Part shown: positions 13,076-18,672 of the stretch, one piece after another | Numbering within the stretch: the stretch's first letter is position 1 | How the letters are laid out: each line of letters opens with the position of its first letter | From: SM23-32 sp964434535 | GTDB taxonomy: Bacteria; Planctomycetota; Brocadiia; SM23-32 | Length of the DNA stretch: 18,672 nt | Assembly (NCBI GenBank): GCA_964434535.1 | Contig: CAYSWA010000046.1 | Coordinates: 1-18,672 of the forward strand | Reading direction: 5' to 3' | The notes under the pieces: model-generated | Databases searched by the model: none | What the model saw: only the letters and a program-made list of their open reading frames with translations | What the model was told of the DNA's origin: nothing | Program-made: the position numbers and the translations under genes

Positions 13076-15676
13076 TTGCAGCCGGCGACGCTCTCAACCG
13101 GGGTGCCGTCCCTGGACAGCATCATCGAGCGGGTGCTGCTGGGGGACAACATCGTCTGGCTCGTCTCCTCCCCGGAGCTCTACGATTACTTCGCCTCGCG
13201 CTTCCTGGAGCGTTGCGTCGAGGGCCGCGCGCCCGTGGCCTACGTGCACTTCGCCGAGCGCGTGGACTACGCCGCGCTGGCCGGCGCCAGCCAGACGGAA
13301 GTGCTCCGGCTCGACCCGTACGAGGGTGCGGAGGCGCTGCGGCGCCGCCTGGGGGAGCAGATCGGCCGCTGCGAGCCCGGCGCGCACTACCTCTTCGACA
13401 ACCTGTCGAGGCTCTGCGACGTGTGGGAGGACGAGGAGGCCCTCGTCGAGTGGTTCCGCGCCGTCTGCCCGCTCCTTTACAGCAGGGAGGCCGTGGCCTG
13501 CTTCGGCCTCCTGATGGGCGCTCAGTCCAACAGCACCGTCGCCCGGATCCGGGACACCACGCAGATCCTGCTGGAATCCTACGAGGAGGCCGGGCGGGTC
13601 TACGTGCGGCCCCTGAAGGTCTGGGACCGCTACTCCGAAAGGATGTTCCAGCCCCACGTCCTGGCCGGCGAGCAGCTGATCCCCGCCACGGCCCTGCGCG
13701 CCCACCCCGCGCAGCTCCCCAGCGCCCGCGAGGCCGACCTGCTCGCCGAGTACCAGATGCGCGCCCAGGCGCAGACCTCGCTCTCCATCCGCGAAGAGCT
13801 GATCCGCACCGTCATCAGCAACCGACCCGAGTACATCGCCGTGGCCCGGGACTACTTCCCGGTCCCCGACCTGGTGGACCTGAAGAGCCGCATCATCGGC
13901 AGCGGCGTCATCGGCGGCAAGGCGGCCGGAATGCTCCTGTCCAACCGCATCCTGCGCGCCGTCTGTGAGCGGGACGGCCACGCCGAGCTCCTTGCCCAGC
14001 TCAGGGAGCCGGAGTCGTTCTTCGTCGGCTCAAGCGTCTACTTCAACTTCTTGATCAACAACGGCCTGCTCGGCTGGCTGGACCTGAAGCACGCGGAGCC
14101 CGAGCGGATCGCCGAGGCTTTCCCGCAGCTTCAGCGGGAGTTCCAGGCCGGGGAGTTCCCCCGCACGATCCGGCGCGGCCTGCGCGAGGTGATAGAGGCC
14201 TTCGGCGGGCGCCCCATCATCGTGCGCTCCTCCAGCCTCCTGGAAGACAGCCTCAACATGGCCTTCGCGGGCAAGTACGAGAGCGTCTTCCTGGGCAACC
14301 AGGGCACAGCGGCGCAGTGCCTGGAGGAGCTGCTGCGCGCCGTCAGGCACGTCTACGCCTCCTCGCTCGGGCCCGACGCGCTCGCCTATCGCAAGCGCAA
14401 CGGCCTGCTGGAGTTCCAGGAGCACATGGCCGTCCTCATCCAGGCCGTCGAGGGCACGGCGTACCGCGGCCTGTTCTTCCCGCCGGTGGCCGGCGTGGCC
14501 TTCAGCCGCAACCCCTACCCCTGGAGTGAGCGGATCGACACCCGGGCCGGCCTGGTGCGCCTGGTCTTCGGGCTCGGCACGCGCGCCGTCAACCGCGTGG
14601 AGAGCGACTACCCCCGGCTGGTCGCCCTCAGTCACCCCGGCCTGCATCCCGACGGCGACTACGCCACCTCGGTGCGCTACCGCCAGAAACACATGGACGC
14701 CGTGGACCTGGAGGCCAACCGGCTCCAGACCCTGTCCATCGCCGAGCATGTCGGGCCGGATCACCCGATGGCGTACTACGCCTTCTCGATCTTCCGCGAC
14801 GGCCTGGTCCGGCCTCCCGTGGCACGGCGCATCGACGCGCGGCCCGAGGAGCTGGCCGTGACATTCCAGAACCTGCTGGAGCGCACGGACTTCGTCGAAC
14901 TCGCCCGCTACGTGCTCACCAGCGTCGAGGAGTGCTACCGCTACCCGGTCGACATCGAGTTCACCCTCGACGTGGAGGAGGGCAACCGCGCCGTCTTCTG
15001 CCTGCTCCAGTGCCGCCCCCTGACGCAGCGCACCGAGTTCACCCCTGCGCAGATCCCCGCCGACGTGCCCCCCGAGCGCGTCCTGTTCCTGGTGCGCAAG
15101 GCCGTCCCCGACGGTGAGCTGCACGACCTGCGTTACATCCTCCTGATCGACAGCCGCAGCTACGACGCCGCGGCGGACAACCGCACCCGCAGCCGCATCG
15201 CGCGCGCCGTCGGCGCGGTCAACCACCTGGACGCCGTCGCCCGCGGCGGCCTGGCGCTCATCGGCCCCGGCCGCTGGGGCTCGGTCAACATCGAGCTGGG
15301 CGTGCCCGTCACCTACGCCGAGATCAACAACGCCCGGCTGCTGATGGAGCTGGCCCGCCCCCGGGCCGGCTACAGCCCCGAGGTCTCCTACGGGACGCAC
15401 TTCTTCCAGGACCTGGTCGAGTCCAGGACCTTCTACCTGCCGCTCTACCCCGAAGATCCGGCCTGCACCTACAACGAGCCCTTCTTCGACGAGGCGCCCA
15501 ACGAGCTGGCGCGCCTCGTGCCCCAGTACGGCGACCTGGCCCCCTACGTGAAGGTGATCGACGTGCCCGCCGCCAGCGACGGCCTCTACCTCCAGGTGGC
15601 CATGAACCAGCCGGAATCGGTCGGGCTCGGCTACCTCGCCCCGCCCTCCCGGGCCGGGCGCGCAGAGGCCACCTGA
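13076..15676 (+). CDS. RecA/KaiC-like domain fused to PEP/pyruvate-binding (PPDK_N) protein
   Basis: Seen: 866 residues from TTG 13076; AGGGAG lies about 10 bases upstream and the RecA-like fold starts at once (QPATLSTGVPSLDSII). Residues 1 to about 190 look like a KaiC/RecA NTPase without a Walker A loop (SSPELYDYF where GxxGKT is expected) but with a Walker B-like HYLFDNLS (Asp108). A linker leads to a PPDK_N ATP-grasp region: IGGKAAGM (279-286), IIVRSSSLLEDS (from 381), FAGKYESVFLGNQG, GVAFSRNP and LLQCRPL (643-648). The C-terminus has GPGRWGS (730-736) and GTHFFQD (773-779). The phospho-His swivel and PEP-barrel domains of true PEP synthases are missing. Known: PPDK_N binds ATP for phosphotransfer. 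Function unknown; possibly a regulatory phosphotransferase. Confidence 0.8.
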   Translation: MQPATLSTGVPSLDSIIERVLLGDNIVWLVSSPELYDYFASRFLERCVEGRAPVAYVHFAERVDYAALAGASQTEVLRLDPYEGAEALRRRLGEQIGRCEPGAHYLFDNLSRLCDVWEDEEALVEWFRAVCPLLYSREAVACFGLLMGAQSNSTVARIRDTTQILLESYEEAGRVYVRPLKVWDRYSERMFQPHVLAGEQLIPATALRAHPAQLPSAREADLLAEYQMRAQAQTSLSIREELIRTVISNRPEYIAVARDYFPVPDLVDLKSRIIGSGVIGGKAAGMLLSNRILRAVCERDGHAELLAQLREPESFFVGSSVYFNFLINNGLLGWLDLKHAEPERIAEAFPQLQREFQAGEFPRTIRRGLREVIEAFGGRPIIVRSSSLLEDSLNMAFAGKYESVFLGNQGTAAQCLEELLRAVRHVYASSLGPDALAYRKRNGLLEFQEHMAVLIQAVEGTAYRGLFFPPVAGVAFSRNPYPWSERIDTRAGLVRLVFGLGTRAVNRVESDYPRLVALSHPGLHPDGDYATSVRYRQKHMDAVDLEANRLQTLSIAEHVGPDHPMAYYAFSIFRDGLVRPPVARRIDARPEELAVTFQNLLERTDFVELARYVLTSVEECYRYPVDIEFTLDVEEGNRAVFCLLQCRPLTQRTEFTPAQIPADVPPERVLFLVRKAVPDGELHDLRYILLIDSRSYDAAADNRTRSRIARAVGAVNHLDAVARGGLALIGPGRWGSVNIELGVPVTYAEINNARLLMELARPRAGYSPEVSYGTHFFQDLVESRTFYLPLYPEDPACTYNEPFFDEAPNELARLVPQYGDLAPYVKVIDVPAASDGLYLQVAMNQPESVGLGYLAPPSRAGRAEAT

Positions 15677-15764
15677 GGTCACCCGCACCGCGACCGCGAC
15701 GAAGCGCGCGAGGGCGGGCAGTGAAGCTAACGTTCCTCGCCCGCGGCAGGCCCACCGCAGAGGC

Positions 15765-15793
15765 TGGCAATCGCGCCAACCGGCGCATACCAT
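15765..15793 (+). promoter_or_regulatory. Possible promoter of ligA
   Basis: TGGCAA (15765-15770), 17-base spacer, TACCAT (15788-15793). Weak -35. If real, transcription starts near 15800, which rules out the ATG at 15792 as the start. The 151-base gap 15677-15827 holds nothing else recognisable. Confidence 0.3.
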
Positions 15794-15827
15794 GGACGCC
15801 GGCCGAGAGAAGGGAAAGGGACCGACC

Positions 15828-17876
15828 GTGCCCAAGGACCTCGAAGAGCGCGTCGAGCAGATGGCGAAGCACCAGGCGCGCGAGCGCGCCGAGGAGCTGC
15901 GCGACCGGATCGAGCACCACAACTACCGCTACTACGTCCTGGACGATCCCGAGATCTCCGACCCCGAGTACGACGAGCTGAAGCGCGAGCTGGAGGCGAT
16001 CGAGGAGAAGTTCCCCGACCTGGTCACCCCCGACAGCCCCACCCGGCGGGTCGGCGCCGAGCCGCTCGCCGAGCTCGGCACGGCCGAGCACGAGACGCCG
16101 ATGCTCTCCCTCCAGTCCATCCAGGAGGAGGACGAGTTCCGGCGCTTCTGCCAGCGCTGCTGCGACGAGCTCGACCTGGAGCGCCTGAGCCTGGTGGCCG
16201 AGCCGAAGTACGACGGCTTGAGCGTCGAGCTGACCTACGAGGACGGCAGCCTGGTGCGCGCCGCCACGCGCGGCGACGGGCGGACCGGCGAAGACGTGAC
16301 CGAGAACGTCAAGACGATCAACGAGGTGCTCCTGCGCCTCCAGCCCCCGGACGATGACGTCTCGGTCCCCCGCCACCTCGTCGTGCGGGGCGAAGTCTAC
16401 ATGAACAAGCAGGAGTTCGCGGAGTTCAACCGGCGCCAGCAGGAGGCCGGCGAGAAGACCTTTGCCAACCCGCGCAACGCCGCCGCCGGCAGCCTGCGCC
16501 AGCTCGACCCGCGCGTGACCGCCGAGCGCCCGCTGCGCATCTTCTTCTACGAGGTCGGCCCGTCGGCCAGCCACCGGCCCGACTCGCAGTGGCAGTGCCT
16601 GGAGATGATGAAATCCCTCGGCCTCAAGACCAACCCCCGCTGCGAGCTGATCCAGTGCGTCGACGCCGCCGTCGAGTACCACCAGAAGACGGCCGAGCAG
16701 CGGGAGGACCTGCCCTACGAGATCGACGGCTGCGTCTTCAAGGTCAACAAGCTCGAGCACCACGAGTCGCTCGGCACGCGCGCGGCGAGCCCGCGCTGGG
16801 CCGTCGCCTGGAAGTTCCCCGCGCGTCGCAAGACCACGCGCATCAAGGACATAAAGCCCCAGGTCGGCCGCACCGGCGCCCTCACACCCGTCGCCAGGCT
16901 CGAGCCGGTCCGGATCGGCGGGGTCGAGGTCTCCAGCGTCAGCCTCCACAACCAGGACGAGATCGACCGCAAGGACGTCCGCATCGGCGATGTCGTCCTG
17001 GTCGAGCGCGCCGGCGACGTCATCCCCCACGTCGTCCAGGTCATCAAGGACAAGCGCACGGGCGACGAAGAGGAGTATCACCTGCCGGACGAATGCCCCG
17101 TCTGCGGCGGCGAGACCAGCCGCGCCGAGGGCGAGGCCGCCACGCGCTGCACCAACGCCTCCTGCCCCGCCCAGGTCAAGGAGCGCATCAAGCACTTCGG
17201 CTCCAAGTCGGCCCTCGACATCGACGGGCTCGGCGAGAAGATCGTCGACCAGCTCGTCGAGCGCGAGATGGTAAGGGACTTCGCCGACCTGTTCGACCTG
17301 ACCGTGGACGAGCTGAAGGCGCTGGACCGGATGGCCGAGAAGAGCGCCACGAACCTGGTCGAGGCCATCGGGGCGTCGCGCGAGGACGTGACCCTCGCCC
17401 GGCTGATCTACGGGCTCGGCATTCCCCACGTGGGCGGGGCGACGGCCGGCGACCTCGCTGCCCGCTTCGGCTCGCTCGACGAGCTGGCGAAGGCCGACCA
17501 GGAGACGCTGATGGAGATGCCCGACGTCGGCGAGACGGTCGCCTCGTCCGTGGTGCAGTGGTTCGAGAACGAGAAGAACCGGCGGCTGCTGGAGCGCCTG
17601 AAGGAGCGCGGCGTCTGGCCCGAGGCGCAGGAGATGGGCGACGGCCTGGAGGGGCTGACCTTCGTGATCACCGGCTCGCTGGACTCGATGACCCGCGACG
17701 AGGCGCAGCAGGCCGTCCGCCGGCAGGGCGGGCGGGCCACCGCGAGCGTCTCCGCCGAGACCGACTACCTGGTCGTCGGCGAGAAGCCCGGCGGCAACAA
17801 GCTCCACGACGCCGAGCAGCACGGCACCCGGCAGATCGACGAGCAGCAGTTCCTCAGGCTGCTCGGCCGCAAGTAG
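15828..17876 (+). CDS. ligA: NAD-dependent DNA ligase LigA
   Basis: Seen: 682 residues from GTG 15828, preferred over ATG 15792 (694 residues) because AGGGAAAGGG lies 7 bases upstream of it and the ATG falls in a possible -10 box; ATG 15792 remains possible. Domains: Ia with HNYRYYVLDDPEISDPEYDEL (from 31); adenylation domain with EPKYDG (active-site Lys127) and RGDGRTGEDVT; OB fold with GRTGALTPVARLEPV; zinc finger Cys423, Cys426, Cys441, Cys446; helix-hairpin-helix repeats; C-terminal BRCT (GLTFVITGSL...). Known: seals nicks using NAD in replication and repair; essential in most bacteria. All catalytic parts are intact. It shares its strand with the PPDK-like gene and is followed after 15 bases by a lipoprotein start. 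Confidence 0.97.
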   Translation: MPKDLEERVEQMAKHQARERAEELRDRIEHHNYRYYVLDDPEISDPEYDELKRELEAIEEKFPDLVTPDSPTRRVGAEPLAELGTAEHETPMLSLQSIQEEDEFRRFCQRCCDELDLERLSLVAEPKYDGLSVELTYEDGSLVRAATRGDGRTGEDVTENVKTINEVLLRLQPPDDDVSVPRHLVVRGEVYMNKQEFAEFNRRQQEAGEKTFANPRNAAAGSLRQLDPRVTAERPLRIFFYEVGPSASHRPDSQWQCLEMMKSLGLKTNPRCELIQCVDAAVEYHQKTAEQREDLPYEIDGCVFKVNKLEHHESLGTRAASPRWAVAWKFPARRKTTRIKDIKPQVGRTGALTPVARLEPVRIGGVEVSSVSLHNQDEIDRKDVRIGDVVLVERAGDVIPHVVQVIKDKRTGDEEEYHLPDECPVCGGETSRAEGEAATRCTNASCPAQVKERIKHFGSKSALDIDGLGEKIVDQLVEREMVRDFADLFDLTVDELKALDRMAEKSATNLVEAIGASREDVTLARLIYGLGIPHVGGATAGDLAARFGSLDELAKADQETLMEMPDVGETVASSVVQWFENEKNRRLLERLKERGVWPEAQEMGDGLEGLTFVITGSLDSMTRDEAQQAVRRQGGRATASVSAETDYLVVGEKPGGNKLHDAEQHGTRQIDEQQFLRLLGRK

Positions 17877-17891
17877 TCCAGGGAGACGAGA

Positions 17892-18035
17892 ATGAGGGCG
17901 TGGACGGTCGTGCTGGCGCTGGTCTGCGGGCTGGCACTGATCGGCTGCGGTGAGGGCGAGTTGCGCGTGCGCGAATACGGCGCCTCCGGGCCGGTCGTGA
18001 TCGCCCTGCACGGCGGGTCGCCCGCGCCCGGCTGA
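17892..18035 (+). pseudogene. Truncated alpha/beta-hydrolase lipoprotein
   Basis: Seen: ATG 17892 follows the ligA stop by 15 bases, with GGGAGA upstream. It encodes 47 residues: a textbook lipoprotein signal with lipobox LIGC (Cys19), then ELRVREYG and VVIALHGGSPAPG, and then TGA at 18033-18035. The VVIALHGG segment is the first strand and oxyanion loop of alpha/beta hydrolases, which normally run 250-300 residues; the nucleophile elbow, acid and histidine are all missing. Bases 18036-18167 carry no recognisable remainder (one frame reads LKAAIEARIGQRLRRRLGR, unassigned). Inference: a surface hydrolase gene cut off shortly after its start, probably by the event that brought in the PLD gene. 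If translated it would give a short lipopeptide. Confidence 0.6.
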
Positions 18036-18167
18036 AGGCTGCCATCGAGGCGCGCATCGGCCAGCGGCTCCGCCGCCGGCTGGGCCGGATTGGAGGAGGA
18101 GTGCCCCGCCCCCGCCGGGCCGGACGCAGAAAGGGCGGCACAACCACCACGCGCGACAACGGGGGCA

Positions 18168-18672
18168 ATGGTCATGGAACTGCTGGTTTCGCCTTGGGGC
18201 AGGACGTTCGAGCGCCTGGTCGCCAGGGCCAGTTCTTCCCTGGTCATATCATCGCCCTACGTCGGGCGCGAGCCCTGTAGGCGGGTTGCAGAGCTCGCGC
18301 CACCTGGCCTGTCTTTGCTCCTCGTGACGGACCTTTCCGTGCGTTCGCTCCTGAGCGGGGCCACGGATGCCGCTGCCCTCCTGGACCTGGCCGCCGCCTT
18401 GCCGCAGTCAGATATCCGATTCCTCCCAAGCCTGCACGCCAAGGTCTACATCGCCGACGAATCAATGGCCGTGGTCACATCAGGCAACCTGACACAGTCG
18501 GGCCTCTGGCGCAACTTCGAGTACGGCGTTCAGGTGACAGATGGCCTTGCCGTGTGCGCCATTCGCCGGGACGTAGTTGACTACGCGATGTTGGGCAACC
18601 CGGTAGAGCCTGAGTCCCTTAGCAGCCCGTTGAGGAAGTGGGGGTTTGCGCGGTGCTCACAATCTCGGTTGC
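18168..18672 (+). CDS. Phospholipase D-like (HKD) nuclease-family protein, 3' end outside window
   Basis: Seen: the frame is open from ATG 18168 (ATG 18174 is an alternative; GGGGG lies just upstream) to the window end, 168 residues. It begins with SSLVISSPYVG and LLLVTDLSVRSLLSG and carries the PLD motif LHAKVYIAD (His90, Lys92, Asp97) followed by TSGNLTQSGLWRNFEYGV (Asn107). Known: this arrangement is typical of PLD-type nucleases in restriction and other defence proteins and in helicase fusions; it is less like lipid-cleaving PLDs. Only one HKD motif is in view, so it acts as a dimer or has a second motif further on. Odd: many A/T-ending codons (ATA, TCA, GTA, TGT, CCA), which are rare in its neighbours; three 60-base rows count 58-62% G+C. 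Likely transferred. Role otherwise unknown. Confidence 0.7.
   Translation, partial: MVMELLVSPWGRTFERLVARASSSLVISSPYVGREPCRRVAELAPPGLSLLLVTDLSVRSLLSGATDAAALLDLAAALPQSDIRFLPSLHAKVYIADESMAVVTSGNLTQSGLWRNFEYGVQVTDGLAVCAIRRDVVDYAMLGNPVEPESLSSPLRKWGFARCSQSRL

Noticed and set aside
15792..15827. ATG 15792 as the ligA start
   Set aside because: No ribosome site, and it lies in a possible -10 box; GTG 15828 has a purine-rich site. Kept only as an alternative.
15324..18143. 939-codon minus-strand frame over ligA
   Set aside because: Mirror of ligA and PPDK-gene codons, with no recognisable domain; a GC-rich artefact.
18168..18672. Naming the PLD gene as a specific defence component (for example DISARM drmC)
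   Set aside because: Only the first 168 residues and no partner genes are visible, so a system cannot be assigned.

Overview
The window is about 18.7 kb of very GC-rich bacterial chromosome (roughly 70% G+C by eye), almost fully coding, with 15 gene-sized features plus several fragments. The mix suggests a Gram-negative-type bacterium from a deep lineage; Planctomycetota or a neighbouring phylum is my best guess. The pointers are lipoprotein and Sec signals, an exported AGE-family epimerase, a Gfo/Idh/MocA-type protein, an N-acyl-cysteine-style pseudopilin-like lipoprotein, NAD-dependent ligase LigA, bacterial PolX, a RecA-like/PEP-binding fusion protein and small palindromic intergenic repeats. 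No rRNA, tRNA, CRISPR array or complete insertion sequence was seen.

Layout. 1-753 (-): 5' part of a TPR-repeat protein running off the window. 923-2197 (+): exported cellobiose 2-epimerase-like protein. 2348-3571 (+): membrane GGDEF protein with an unexpected phosphoribosyltransferase-like C-terminus. 3619-4173 (-): PgsA-type phospholipid synthase. 4174-4604: repeat-rich intergenic stretch. 4605-5087 (+): small two-helix membrane protein. 5101-5292 (-): 5'-truncated Lrp/AsnC effector-domain gene. 5406-6296 (-): parB without an adjacent parA, with a near-perfect parS site in its leader. 8798 down to 6564 (-): surE, a lipoprotein overlapping it, and a degenerate Gfo/Idh/MocA protein, apparently one operon with its own promoter and a 15-codon leader ORF. 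9230-11708 (+): phosphoribosyltransferase and PolX. 11719-12972 (-): glutamate dehydrogenase. 13076-15676 (+): RecA-like/PPDK_N protein. 15828-17876 (+): ligA. 17892-18035 (+): decapitated remnant of an alpha/beta-hydrolase lipoprotein. 18168-18672 (+): the start of a PLD-family gene with foreign-looking codon use.

How it fits together. Most genes are single-transcript housekeeping functions: lipid head-group synthesis (pgsA), nitrogen assimilation (gdhA), nucleotide salvage (surE, PRTase), DNA repair (polX, ligA) and chromosome segregation (parB). Promoters resembling sigma70 (TTGxxx, 17-18 bp, TAxxxT) can be read in front of most transcription units. Three minus-strand units (TPR gene, pgsA, gdhA) share a run of 8-9 C in the mRNA leader just before the Shine-Dalgarno sequence.

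The most notable points are the GGDEF-PRTase fusion, the RecA-like/PEP-binding fusion, the parS site placed just downstream of the parB promoter, the poly-C leader motif, and the right edge, where a broken gene abuts a probably transferred PLD-nuclease gene that may open a defence or accessory island outside the window.
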